Part shown: piece after piece, positions 8,637 to 18,556 of the stretch
Layout of the letters: each line of letters opens with the position of its first letter
How positions within the stretch are numbered: position 1 is the stretch's first letter
NCBI GenBank assembly: GCA_963745765.1
Contig: CAVUYQ010000013.1
Location: 54,047 to 118,046 of the forward strand
DNA length: 64,000 nucleotides
Source: Ww85 sp963745765
GTDB taxonomy: Bacteria > Desulfobacterota > Desulfobulbia > Desulfobulbales > Desulfocapsaceae
Direction: 5' to 3'
Notes under the pieces: model-generated
Seen by the model: only the letters and a program-made list of their open reading frames with translations
Told to the model about the DNA's origin: nothing
Databases searched by the model: none
Position numbers and translations under genes: made by a program

Positions 8637-9887
8637 TCACGAGTCGATGAGTGCCAGACTCAGCCATGGAAAATAGGTGATCAGAGCCAGTGTTATCAGC
8701 AGAAGCCCGAGGAAGGGCAGGGTTGCCAGGTATAATTCGACAATAGGCCGTTTGAAACGGTAGGAGGCCAGGAATAGATTCAGGCCGACCGGCGGGGTGC
8801 AATAGCCGATCTGCAGGTTGGTAAGAAAGATGATGCCGAGGTGGACCGGATGAACGTCATAAGCGGCCGCGATGGGAAGGATGAGAGGGACCACCAGTAC
8901 CAGTGCGGAAAAGATATCGAGGATCGACCCGACAATAAGCAGAAACACGTTGAGCAGGAGCAGGAAGGTATACTTGCTGTCGATATATCTGCTGATGAAT
9001 TCAAACAGCCGGTTTGGTACTTCCTGGTCAATCAGGAAATTAGTTGAGGCCATCGAGGCGGCAAGAATTACCAGGATACCGCCGAACAGCATCATTGAGC
9101 GACCCATAATTTTTGGCATCGCCGACAGTTTTATATCCCGATAGATAAACACTTCGACAACCAGGACATAGAGCGCCGTTACGGCGGCCGCCTCTCCTGC
9201 AACAAGAAAACCGCCGTAAATGCCAATGATGATAATAAACGGCAGGGGAAGCTCCCAGAGTGTTTCTCGCAACACACGACCGGTTTCGCTGAGCGGGATT
9301 TTCTTGTTTTCGCTCAGCGCGGCGCCCGATCTGACAGCGTAGACTGACAGCAGAAAGAGCATAAGAATACCGGGTATGATCCCGGCCAGAAACAGGTGGT
9401 CGATTCGTGTTTGCGACACAACGCCGTAAAGAATAAGCGGCAGGCTTGGCGGGAACAGCAGTCCAAGACTTCCCGACGAAGTGATGAGCCCCAGAGAAAA
9501 CCTGTCCGTGTAGCCATCCTTGAGCAGTGCCGGCAAAAGCAAGCCGCCGAGGGCGAAAATGGTCACCCCTGAGGCACCGGTGAAAGCGGTGAAGACGGCG
9601 CAGACCAGAAGGGAAATGACGGCCAGTCCGCCTGGCAGCCAGCCGAGCAGCAGCCGGGAGAGTTTCAGGATTCTGCCGGGAGCCCCGCTCTCTGAAAGCA
9701 TGGTTCCGGCGAAGATAAAAAGCGGCAGAGAAATCAGCAGCGGTGTGTCGCCAAGCCTGGTCATTTCAATGATCACCACCGATGGATCTATCTCGACGGA
9801 GTGAAATGAAATGAGCGCGAGTGCAGAGATAACAATGAAAAGCGGTGTACCAATGAGTGCAAAAAGGATGGTAACAAGCTTTATCAT
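8637..9887 (-). CDS. dctM: TRAP transporter large permease, DctM type
   Basis: A 416-aa, about 12-helix membrane protein of the DctM/IT superfamily. Typical segments are GxxFxFxFxG-like SLPLFIFAGTMLSESG near the start, the TGASGVTIFALGGLLLP stretch, and QIGYCTPPVGLNLFLA near the C-terminus. It is the ion-coupled translocation subunit of a tripartite ATP-independent periplasmic transporter for organic acids or related anions. Its ATG overlaps the dctQ stop (ATGA). The substrate cannot be inferred from the permease. Confidence 0.95.
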   Translation of the reverse strand: MIKLVTILFALIGTPLFIVISALALISFHSVEIDPSVVIIEMTRLGDTPLLISLPLFIFAGTMLSESGAPGRILKLSRLLLGWLPGGLAVISLLVCAVFTAFTGASGVTIFALGGLLLPALLKDGYTDRFSLGLITSSGSLGLLFPPSLPLILYGVVSQTRIDHLFLAGIIPGILMLFLLSVYAVRSGAALSENKKIPLSETGRVLRETLWELPLPFIIIIGIYGGFLVAGEAAAVTALYVLVVEVFIYRDIKLSAMPKIMGRSMMLFGGILVILAASMASTNFLIDQEVPNRLFEFISRYIDSKYTFLLLLNVFLLIVGSILDIFSALVLVVPLILPIAAAYDVHPVHLGIIFLTNLQIGYCTPPVGLNLFLASYRFKRPIVELYLATLPFLGLLLITLALITYFPWLSLALIDS

Positions 9888-10417
9888 TTTGCTGTAATCT
9901 TTGAATCAGGGGAGAAAAGGCGAATAAGTGCCAGCAGGGTGGCCACGCCAAAATGGAAGGAGATCATCGTAAAGGCGATCGGAAAGATCAGGTTCCAGCC
10001 CCAGGACGGCAGCCCGAACAGCCCGCTGCTGCCAAATTTAATCTCGCTCTGGATGAAAAGCAGGGTTGCCCGAAGCAGAAATAAAGAAACAACCGTAGAA
10101 AACGTGTATGTCAGGATCCTGATGCCGTCTTTGATCCGATCACTGAGCAGGTAGCCGATAACATCAAGGGAAATGTGTCCGTCTCTGGCCGTTGCCAGGA
10201 CGGCTCCCAAAAGTCCACCCCAAAGTACCAGGTATCTCAGCAGAGGATCAATCCAGACCAGCCCGCCGGAGGTAAACCAGCGCAGGGCTATCTGGTAGCA
10301 GGCGAGCAGGATCATGACTATCAGAAGCAGGGAGAGCAGCATTTCTTCAAAGCGGACAATACCATTCAAGACCTGCCGGGCGGAACCCCCGAGCGTATGC
10401 TGCCTAGTTCGCTGCAT
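9884..10417 (-). CDS. dctQ: TRAP transporter small permease, DctQ type
   Basis: A 177-aa protein with four membrane helices, the DctQ layout, including the central LVWIDPLLRYLVLWGGLLGAVLATARDGHI segment with the conserved W...R...W...G...A pattern. It is the small membrane subunit partnering DctM. The gene overlaps dctP by 14 bases upstream and dctM by four bases downstream, so the three TRAP genes are translationally coupled in the order P-Q-M. Confidence 0.93.
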   Translation of the reverse strand: MQRTRQHTLGGSARQVLNGIVRFEEMLLSLLLIVMILLACYQIALRWFTSGGLVWIDPLLRYLVLWGGLLGAVLATARDGHISLDVIGYLLSDRIKDGIRILTYTFSTVVSLFLLRATLLFIQSEIKFGSSGLFGLPSWGWNLIFPIAFTMISFHFGVATLLALIRLFSPDSKITAK

Positions 10418-11429
10418 TTTTGTTTTTCAGGCGATAGGCAGTGAGAGCGCGGGTAAGTGCATCATAGATCTCCTGGGAAAAGGCGGTGCCGGTAAGTTGT
10501 TTGACGGTGCTGTCGCGGTGCTCTTCAAGCGTTTTGATGACATCATTGGTGGTAGACACAAAGGTGACTCCCTGGTCGGCAAGCACCTTCCGGGACTCCT
10601 CGTTTGACTGCCGGGTTTTCTTAATCAATTCGGCAAAGTGGGTTTTTGCCGCTGCATCGATTATCTGTTTCTGATCCTCCGAGAGTTTGTCAAACGCTTT
10701 CTGGCTTATCAGGAAAACACCATAGGCGTAGCCATACGGTGTGTCGGTAACAAAGGGTGCCTTGGTATACCACTGCAGAACAATGGAGCCGTACAGGGAG
10801 TTGAAGGCGGTATCCACAAGGCCGGTCTGCAGTGAAGATAACACATCAGGGATTGTCAGGGTTATCGGGCTGATATTCAGGCTGGCGAGAAAGGTTGAGG
10901 TGAGCGGATCGTTAGCCGGCGCCCAGGTTTTTGCCTGCTGAAGATCCTTGATAGTGCGTCTTGGCTGATTGGAAAAGGTATAAACAAATCCCACTTCCGT
11001 CATGGCCACAAATCGAAGTCCCTGTTCACTGAAACGTTTCATAAAGAGAGGCTGCAGCTCAGCACTGACATAATCTATTTCGTCATAGGATCGGAACAAA
11101 AATGGGATGGCCAAGACTCTGAAATCAGAGACAATATCGGCTATACCGGTCATGGTGAAACCACCGCCTTGCAATTGACCGGCTCTCATTTTACGATACA
11201 TCGCCCGATCATCTCCCATGATGCCGCCGGAATAGATTCGAAAGCCGACCTCGCCTCCTGTCTTTTCGCTGACCTCCGAGGCAAACTCCTTGAAGGAATC
11301 GACCCATACCGACCCTTCCGGAGCAAGACTGGCAATTTTGAAAAGATGATTCGGCTTTGCCTGGATGTTCCGCGGGGGAAAAATCGAAAAAATTAGTGCA
11401 ATGATAATCAGGGGGTATATTCTGAACAC
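10404..11429 (-). CDS. dctP: TRAP transporter substrate-binding protein, DctP family
   Basis: A 341-aa periplasmic solute receptor with a cleavable signal peptide (about residues 1-24, hydrophobic core LIIIALIFSIF, cleavage after IQA). The mature protein begins HLFKIASLAPEGSVW and carries the family pattern with an arginine in SNQPRRTIKDL that would bind a carboxylate. It delivers substrate to DctQM. It is first of the three-gene TRAP operon and lies about 150 bases after a TatT-type lipoprotein gene, an association typical of TPR-protein-associated TRAP (TPAT) systems. Confidence 0.94.
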   Translation of the reverse strand: MFRIYPLIIIALIFSIFPPRNIQAKPNHLFKIASLAPEGSVWVDSFKEFASEVSEKTGGEVGFRIYSGGIMGDDRAMYRKMRAGQLQGGGFTMTGIADIVSDFRVLAIPFLFRSYDEIDYVSAELQPLFMKRFSEQGLRFVAMTEVGFVYTFSNQPRRTIKDLQQAKTWAPANDPLTSTFLASLNISPITLTIPDVLSSLQTGLVDTAFNSLYGSIVLQWYTKAPFVTDTPYGYAYGVFLISQKAFDKLSEDQKQIIDAAAKTHFAELIKKTRQSNEESRKVLADQGVTFVSTTNDVIKTLEEHRDSTVKQLTGTAFSQEIYDALTRALTAYRLKNKNAAN

Positions 11430-11576
11430 GGTATTCTCCTCAATCTGAGAAAAGACAAGGTGGCCATAGGTTATACAGCAGCATACTTGTTAAAATATCC
11501 TTGTAGCTTTACCATATCGACCTCGTTCCCGACCACACAATCATTTCACGGTGCCCGGGATATGAGCTGATCCTGC

Positions 11577-12451
11577 TCAGTCTCCAAAAAAGTTTTCTTC
11601 AAGAAGCAGGCCTGCCTTGCGCTTGGCGATCTCATTGGCGAGGATGTCATCAGGAGCATCCTCAAGATTAAAGGCGAGGACCTCATGCAAAAGGGCATCA
11701 TGCAATTTTTTGTTGAAAGTCATACGGGCATACGTTTCTGCATAGGTGGTTTGAACGATCAGCCGGGATCTTCCGGAAAGTTCAAGTGCCCGCTCGAAGT
11801 GGAATCGACTGAGCTCGGGGTCACCGCCGATCATCTCCGGTTTTGACCCATACAGCACGCCGAAAAAGAGATGGGCGCTGCCATGTTCAACCGTCTCATC
11901 CATCGCCAGGATCCGGGTCATCAACTTTTCGATCGTTACCAGATCCGCCATCGCAGCAGGCGAACCGTGCTGCTGTGAGATCCAGGTCAGCCAGCCGAAT
12001 GAACCCCAGAAGAGGTAATCAACATCTGCCGATTTGAGCTCGGCGAGGGCGGTGTCAAAAGCAGCGCTCTGCACGTTATCAAGGGAAATAAACAAGGACA
12101 GTAATGTCTTTCCATATTTTTTAGCCTTGCCCGCAAGGGCTTCAATTCGTTTCGGTCGACCGCGCCGCAGGAATCCAGGGCGGCTATCGTCCCGCCATAG
12201 GACTTGATGCCGATCACCAGCAGGTCTTTATCTGATGGATCTGATTCGATAAGTGAATCAATCATCAGCAGATAGGCGGCAGCTCCTTCGCAAACCAGCT
12301 CCACATCCGTCTGTTTTTGGAGATTTTCGACCGCCGGCTCGATAACCATATCGGTGATCAGCGATGTACAGGAGTTCAGCAGCAGGGTGACGAGAAGAAC
12401 CGGCAAGGCGGCGAGCAGGCGGTTTATCCTGGCAATATGAGTTCGGGGCAT
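11577..12451 (-). pseudogene. tatT: TatT-type TRAP-associated lipoprotein, frameshifted
   Basis: Two overlapping frames make one protein of about 290 residues. The first begins at 12451 with a lipoprotein signal (LLVTLLLNSC lipobox). The second continues from about 12150 with RIEALAGKAKKYGKTLLSLF and runs to 11577. The central VDYLFWGSFGWLTWIS... and the C-terminal YAETYARMTFNKKLHDALLHEVL match the TatT family of TPR-like lipoproteins that work with TRAP receptors (Treponema Tp0956 type). A single-base shift lies between about 12145 and 12160. Whether it is a true mutation or a sequencing error is undecided. Position next to dctPQM supports the role. Confidence 0.8.
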
Positions 12452-12615
12452 GGACTATTTTTCCAACATGATAATCTTAGGTTCTTCCCGTTATTCAGAG
12501 AGCTTGCATATTCGTAAAAATCAGGCTAGATCTGATTTACATAAAATATAGCTATTTCAATAATGCCGTCAATAAGAAAATGCTCGAATATATAATCACT
12601 TCCGGAAGTTATCAT

Positions 12616-13065
12616 ATGAGGAAATCGTCATCACCGTGGTTGTTACTGGTTCTCTTTGCCCTTTTTACCGTCTCAGGGTGCTCGATCTCCTATTCAATTG
12701 ACAAGTCATCCGACTCTCTTACCCAGAGTTCTGATTCCATTTCAAACAGTTTTAATTCTTCCGGCAGCTCAGGAAACAAGGTGGCAGCTGCCTTTCGTCA
12801 TTTCCTCGATGATGTCAGCGGCCTTGCGGCAGCCTGGACGATAGCACCCGAGGAGACAATAGCCTTTGATTCTGAACTGGGCACCCTCGCCCTGAGTTAT
12901 GGCATTACAGACTGGGAAAGTGAGCCGAGAGTCTTTTACGCTATTGGCGAAGGGCTGCAGCAGGCAGGTACCGACCAGAAGAATCTCGCTCGTGTGCCGT
13001 TCCTGCAATCCTGGATAATGAAGCAGAATAGCAGCCTTATCATTTCCGGTTATGAGGGTACCTAA
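12616..13065 (+). CDS. Putative lipoprotein of unknown function
   Basis: A 149-aa protein starting at ATG 12616 (CGGAAG ribosome site eight bases upstream) with a clear lipoprotein signal: MRKSSSPW, hydrophobic LLLVLFALFTVS, then GC. After Cys the chain is very serine-rich (SISYSIDKSSDSLTQSSDSI...), a probable flexible linker, followed by a ~90-residue globular part. No catalytic motif recognised. The frame is open to another ATG at 12580, but that would bury the signal. It sits 40 bases ahead of the large exported protein, and a TAAGAGC/GCTCTTA hairpin spans the junction at 13065-13090; the two are probably one unit. Confidence 0.75.
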   Translation: MRKSSSPWLLLVLFALFTVSGCSISYSIDKSSDSLTQSSDSISNSFNSSGSSGNKVAAAFRHFLDDVSGLAAAWTIAPEETIAFDSELGTLALSYGITDWESEPRVFYAIGEGLQQAGTDQKNLARVPFLQSWIMKQNSSLIISGYEGT

Positions 13066-13107
13066 GAGCGTGTCGGAGAAAGCTCTTAGCCGGGACGGGA
13101 GTTTGGC

Positions 13108-14930
13108 GTGCGGCAGGATGTAATCACGGTTTCTTTTGCTTTTCTCTTGTCCCTGCAGGCCGTTCTGGCACCTTGGGACAGTCGTGCTGAGGTCTTGGAG
13201 TATCTCTATGTGAATGCCAATGTCGGTGCTGCCGCCGGCGGACACACTGCTGTGAAGCTTGGTGAAGATGTCTTCCACTACCAGTTTTTCCCTGATGAGC
13301 GTTTTTTGCTGGTCAGGGAATCCTGGTCTCATTTCAGACTGATGTATAATGATCTGCTTAACCGCACCATATTTTCTGCATCTATTTCCCTTTCAAAAGA
13401 AGCCGTTGCAAAACTCAGGTCCACGTTCACTATAACGCTTGCAATACAGAAATCTGATCTCTTCAGGGAACACGTGTTGAAGAACAGGCTTGACCTGCTC
13501 AATGGTCTTGCTGCAGAGGATCAGAGCATGCGTATCACCGGGCGAGGATTTTTTGCTGACGCGCAAGGTGAGTCAGCCTTTGGCCGGGATCTGCGGGAAT
13601 ATATCAACAGAGCGCGGGGGGATGGATTTCTGGGTTTGCAAAAAAATCAGGCCGAACAGCGTATTGCCGTTCTTATTCATGTTTTGAACGGAAACCTCAA
13701 GGAACCAGGCGAGATAGTAATGATCGTGGATGAGTTGTCCTGGCTGGTCAAAAAGCAGGTGGTGCTTGATCTCCTTCTTAACGGAAGCGGCCTCTCTTCC
13801 ACTGCTTTGCTTGGGAAGAGGGACATGATCCGACTTGACAGTCGACAGAGGGAGGCGCTGTCAGCATTGCTTCGTGACAAAATGCAGATGGTCGCAGGGT
13901 TGCTTGGATCGCCACGGACTGACAGTGGTGAGGCTTTACTGCTGGAGGTGGCCAGGTGTCATGCGATCGACCGTTCAATTGAGGAAGGATCTTGTTCACC
14001 CTTGATCCGTTTCCGGAAGACAGCCCGACCAGGGAAATTGACTTTGCCGATCAAGGGGTGATGTCCTACCTGCAGAGCCTGAGAAAAATTCTACAGCAGA
14101 GGACCGTCCGGATGGTAGACCAATTGCAGGATGTGTCGAACACGGAAAGCAGCCTGCTCTACACCGTGATTGAAAATGTTCATGGTCGAGCTGCCGAACT
14201 TTCCTGCGCGCTTGACACCGGCCGGCCGGTGCGGCTTGCTTCCGAGTATATGGTACCCGGCGCAAGTGGGATTGTCGTCTTGAACTCTGCACCTCTTGCA
14301 TCTTCAGTTGTCGTCGCCGGTCGTCTTCTGCTGAGTGAAAATAGTGAACTGCAGGCAGCGAAGATATCCAGCCGTTATTCCTATAACCTGATTACTAAAA
14401 ATTGCGTAAACGAGCTGCAGCGGACCGTCAACAGTAGTTTCTCGGGAAGTGAGGAGTCGGAAGAAGTCCTTGGTGGCTGGATTGACCCGGTTGCGGATCG
14501 GGTGTTTATTCCGTATGATTTTTTCTCCAAGGTTAAAACACACTATCGAGTTGTGCAGGTGCAGGTCTATCCCGCCAGGCGTCTGGCGGCTCTGGCTGAG
14601 CAGCCCGCCGGTGAAAGCGGGATTGAACAGTGGTTTCGGGAAGGGAATACCATCACTTCAACGCTCTACCAACCGAGACAGCAGGATACTTCCTTTCTGT
14701 TTTTCACCGATGACATTGTCTGGGCCCGGCCGCCGCTTGGCCTGATTAATCTGGCCTGGGCGGCACTGCATGCACTTGGGGGATTATTTTACCTGCCGAC
14801 AGATGGTTCAGAAAACCTGCGGCAAGGGCTCAGAGGTATGATGTATTCTTTTCCTGAACTATTTTTTTTAAATATCCGTAAAGGTAGTTATGGTTATGAA
14901 GACCTTTCTATTCGGACGAAAACACTCTAG
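13108..14930 (+). pseudogene. Large exported protein with GGHT...NC motifs, frameshifted
   Basis: Two frames form one protein of about 607 residues, with a shift at about 13985-13992 (RSIEEGS joins LFTLDPFPEDSPTREIDFADQ). The start is GTG 13108 with GGGAG upstream, followed by a signal peptide (VSFAFLLSLQAVLAPWDSRA). The N-terminal region has NVGAAAGGHTAVKL, and the second half has YNLITKNCVNELQRTVN. A His in GGHT and a Cys in NC are reminiscent of DUF4105/Lnb-like and permuted-papain periplasmic proteins. The C-terminal region has hydrophobic segments. I could not assign a function; the resemblance is by eye only. It follows the lipoprotein gene closely. Confidence 0.6.
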
Positions 14931-15072
14931 GAGCCTGTCGGATTATGCCCTTTTTCCCCATCTCTGCGTTATTTTCTGAAAATCAATGCTCGCAATATTA
15001 GGTATATGGCTCCGCTTGATTTTCTTAAAATGTTTCGACCTGAGAAAAAATTGCTATAATCCGACAGGCTCC
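14930..15072. repeat. Long palindromic dispersed repeat, copy 3
   Basis: The arms are GGAGCCTGTCGGATTAT at 14930-14946 and its exact reverse complement at 15056-15072. The interior, read on the minus strand, aligns with the core of the repeats at 4510-4655 and 4838-4974 (ATATGG/ATATTCC block, GATTTTC, CTCTGCGTT). The left arm begins at the stop codon of the preceding gene, so it could also serve as a transcription terminator. Confidence 0.75.
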
Positions 15073-15144
15073 CAGCGAGTGATAAATTCCGGCAAGTCCC
15101 ATAATTCTGACAAAAAGTCATCAAATGCTGTTTAAACGTGCGTT

Positions 15145-17222
15145 ATGATAATTTCAGCCAATATGCTAGGAAAAAGGTTTATAAGTAAATTGCTTCTTTC
15201 CTGCGGGATCTCGGCGGCTCTTCTGGCGCTGCTGATTCGCTTTACCCTGTCGTCTGCAGAGCCTGCCGTCTGGGCGAGTCTTATCAACGTACTTGCTTCC
15301 TTTTCCTGGAGCTTCGTTCTGCTTTACCTCGCTGCCTCGCTTGTCAGGACCATGCTGCAGGCTCTTCGATACCGTCTGCTTCTAGGGACTTCGGAGGAGA
15401 CGGTTCCGTCCCTGTTTCATATTCTGCTGGTTACTCTGAGCCGGAACATGTTTGTTGATATGCTCCCGGCCCGTCTCGGAGAACTCAGTTATATCGCTAT
15501 GCTCAACCGGGGGTACCGGGTACGCGGGCAGTCATGTGTTTCTTCGCTTGCCATCAGTTTCGTCTTTGACCTGATTGCACTTGCCCTGTTGATCGTCCTG
15601 TTGATTGCCGTACAATTGATTGGCGGGGATTTTCAGAACTGGATGATCGGGGTACTTATTGTTCTTGCTGTCCTTATCCTATTTCTATTGCTGCTCTTGT
15701 ATCCGGCACTCGCGCCGTCAATCGTTTTGCCAAGCGTTTTACCTGGCTGCAGCGGGGTTTAGCCGGCAAAGTGCGGACCTTTCTGATAAACATTGAAAAG
15801 GCTCTGCTGGATACCCGCAGGGCGGGGGTGACAAATAAGGTGTTGGTCTTGTCGGTTGGTATCAGGGGAGCCAAATATTTTGGGCTGTACTGTCTTTTTT
15901 TCGGTGTTGTTGCTACACAATTTCCCGAAATGACCACACGGGTCGGTACCGTCCTGGCAGCCCTTGTCAGTGGCGAGGCCGGTGCCAGTCTGCCGGTGCC
16001 TGCTTTCATGGGGTTTGGTACCTATGAAGCGGGGGGGACACTGGCCCTCGTTGCACTCGGTGCGAGCCGGGGTGCGTCACTCATCGTTATGCTGGCGATG
16101 CATGTCATCAGCCAGATTATCGACTATCTTCTGGGAGCGATCGGCGTGGTTTTGTTTCTGTTTCGAAGTCCATCAGTAGAAGGGGCATTCTCCGGATCGG
16201 GTACCGGGCGGAGATGGCCTGCCTGGGTTCTGGTTTTCTGCCTGTTTGGCGGGGCTCTTCTCTTCCTGCTCTATGAAGTTCGGGGGGTCAAGAAGCGGGG
16301 TGCCATCAAGCCGCCGGAGCAGGGACAAGCGGTGCTTCCGGGAGATGTTTCCGGCGTCGATATTCTGCAGCGCCTGAACGGCTTTCTGGTCTGGAGTTCG
16401 AACAGATCCGGTAATCATGATATTTATCTCTACTCTCTGCCGGATGGCAAGCTGCGGCAGTTAACGACAGATCCGCATACCGAATACTTTCCACGAATTT
16501 CGCCGGACGGCAAAAAAATCGTTTTTGCCAGGTCTCATGATCTATGGGTTTCCCAGCGGAATATCTATGCCTGGGGCGTGTGGCTGCTCGATCTTGAATC
16601 AGGCAGGGAAGAGCTTCTTGCCAGGGATGGTAACACGCCAACCTGGTCTGCAGATGGAAAGTATGTTTACTTTCAGCGGTATGGCAACGAGGTGGTCGAG
16701 CTGGATGTCAGAAAGAAAAGCGAGCGCATCCTTTTTAAATCGGGGGTTTCAGTTCAGGTCCCTCCGGAAACGGTTTTGGAAACACCCGTTATCAGTAGCC
16801 AGGGTAGCAGGCTCGCCGTCACCCTGAGAAACACCATGCGTGCGACGGCCGTGGTTGAAAAGGATGGTGTGGTCAGGGAAACCGGCAATGGCTGTCAGCT
16901 CAGCTGGGGGCCGAAAGATCGATATCTGTACAAGGTTGATCATGGCGGAAATATGGAGAATGCCATTTTTAAAATCGATCCGCAGACATTACGCTCGGAA
17001 AAATGGTTTGATGCGCCTGGTCCGTTCAGTCATGAATACTTCCCGAAGATCGGCAATCGTGAAGATGTTCTGGTCTACGGGGCAAGTGCAGGAGGGCATG
17101 AACACGATACGGCCGATTATGAAATTTTTCTCTGGATGATCGGCCAACCTGCCTCAAGCGCTGTCAGGATAAGCTATCATACCGGTAACGACTGCTGGCC
17201 CGATATCTTTCTGTTCAACTGA
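15145..17222 (+). pseudogene. Flippase-like (LPG_synthase_TM) plus TolB-propeller fusion, frameshifted
   Basis: One gene of about 690 codons with a frame break near 15700-15715. The first ~330 residues are a polytopic domain of the lysylphosphatidylglycerol-synthase/UPF0104 (AglD-like) type, with the conserved R...LG-E in VDMLPARLGELSY and the GEAGASLPVPAFMGFGTYEA segment. From about 16330 the chain becomes a soluble propeller with PD40/TolB repeats such as FLVWSSNRSGNHDIYLYSLPDG, YFPRISPDGKKIVFARS and TPTWSADGKYVYF. The propeller would face the periplasm if the last helix is oriented as usual. Domain calls are strong; the fused architecture is uncommon. Possibly involved in lipid-linked glycan or lipid traffic with the neighbouring glycan genes. 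Confidence 0.75.
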
Positions 17223-17442
17223 TGTTGCAATGTTCTCCGTTCGTTGTAATCAAAGGAAAACGGACCGATCCCCGGATAAAAATTATTCACCATTATTTCC
17301 GAGCAGTTAACATGAATAGTCGTTGTGCATGATAAGTACACAACATTTGCCTTTTGAGCACTATTGGTATATGCTTCTTTGTTTTTCTCAATAGTTTCGT
17401 AATAAAACCGGATAATCCGGCAGATTTCAGGAGATGACTATA

Positions 17443-18391
17443 ATGATGTCAGCAAAACGAATTGCGGTAACCGGAGGAGCCGGTTTTCTGGGGTCGCACC
17501 TCTGTGAGAGACTGCTTGATCAGGGCCATGAGGTTCTCTGTATTGACAATTTCTTTACCGGTTCAAAGCAGAATCATCCTGCCCTTGCTTGATAATCCGT
17601 TATTCGAATTGATCCGCCATGATGTTACCTTTCCCCTGTATCTTGAGGTGGATGAAATATACAACCTTGCCTGTCCCGCTTCACCGATCCACTATCAGTT
17701 CGATCCGGTCCAGACCACCAAGACCTCGGTTCATGGCGCCATAAACATGCTCGGCCTGGCCAAACGTATCAAGGCGAAGATTTTTCAGGCCTCCACCAGT
17801 GAAGTTTACGGAGACCCGCAGGTGCATCCGCAGACGGAGTCCTACTGGGGACATGTCAACCCGAACGGTATACGGGCCTGTTATGATGAGGGTAAACGGT
17901 GTGCCGAGACCTTGTTTTTTGACTATCATCGCCAGCATGGTCTGCCAATCAAAATCGCCCGAATTTTCAATACCTATGGTCCACGGATGCATCCGAACGA
18001 CGGACGGGTAGTATCCAACTTTATTGTTCAGGCCCTGCAGGGCAATCCGATCACCGTCTATGGAGACGGCAGCCAGAGTCGCTCCTTCTGCTATGTTGAT
18101 GACCTGATCGACGCCTTTATACTGCTGATGAATTCAGCGGATGATTTCACCGGCCCGGTAAACCTGGGTAATCCCGGAGAGTTTACCATCCTTGAACTGG
18201 CCGAAAAGGTTATTGCTCTTACCGGCTCGTCATCTGAAATTATCTTCAAGCCGCTGCCATCAGATGATCCGCGGCAGCGTTGCCCGGATATTTCCCTGGC
18301 TCAGCGGAAAATAGGCTGGAAGCCGCTCATAAGCCTTGAGAACGGGCTGCCGCCGACGATCGAATTCTTTGCCGGGATCATTAAAGGATAG
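17443..18391 (+). pseudogene. UDP-glucuronate decarboxylase (UDP-xylose synthase), frameshifted
   Basis: An extended SDR enzyme of about 315 residues. The start ATG at 17443 has AGGAGATG upstream; the NAD-binding GGAGFLGSHL is in the first frame. A one-base shift at about 17573 leads into the second frame, which carries LACPASPIHYQFDPVQTTKTSVHG, STSEVYGDP, ACYDEGKRCAE with the Tyr-x3-Lys pair, and ARIFNTYGPRM. These are the UXS family signatures. The enzyme converts UDP-glucuronate to UDP-xylose (or the 4-keto sugar), a nucleotide-sugar donor for surface glycans. It opens a run of glycan genes. Confidence 0.88.
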
Positions 18392-18400
18392 GATACCTCA

Positions 18401-18556
18401 ATGGTTGGAGCAGGACTTGTCCACCTCGCGCGGGATTTTGTGCACTATAACCGGATGCTGCGGGCCATCGCGCCCGGAGTTCCCGTACATGGCATGTTTA
18501 ACAACCAGCTTGAGCAGATAGAGATAACCCCCCTCGAGATACGTGTTGCTTTGTGA
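18401..18556 (+). CDS. Small 51-aa ORF coupled to the HAD gene
   Basis: MVGAGLVHLARDFVHYNRML... runs 51 residues and stops at TGA 18554-18556, which overlaps the ATG of the following HAD gene (TGATG). It begins nine bases after the UDP-glucuronate decarboxylase stop, so it fills the gap between two genes in an operon-like way. No ribosome site is obvious at its ATG. The composition is protein-like, but I do not recognise the family; it could be a genuine small protein or the tail of a lost gene. Confidence 0.4.
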   Translation: MVGAGLVHLARDFVHYNRMLRAIAPGVPVHGMFNNQLEQIEITPLEIRVAL

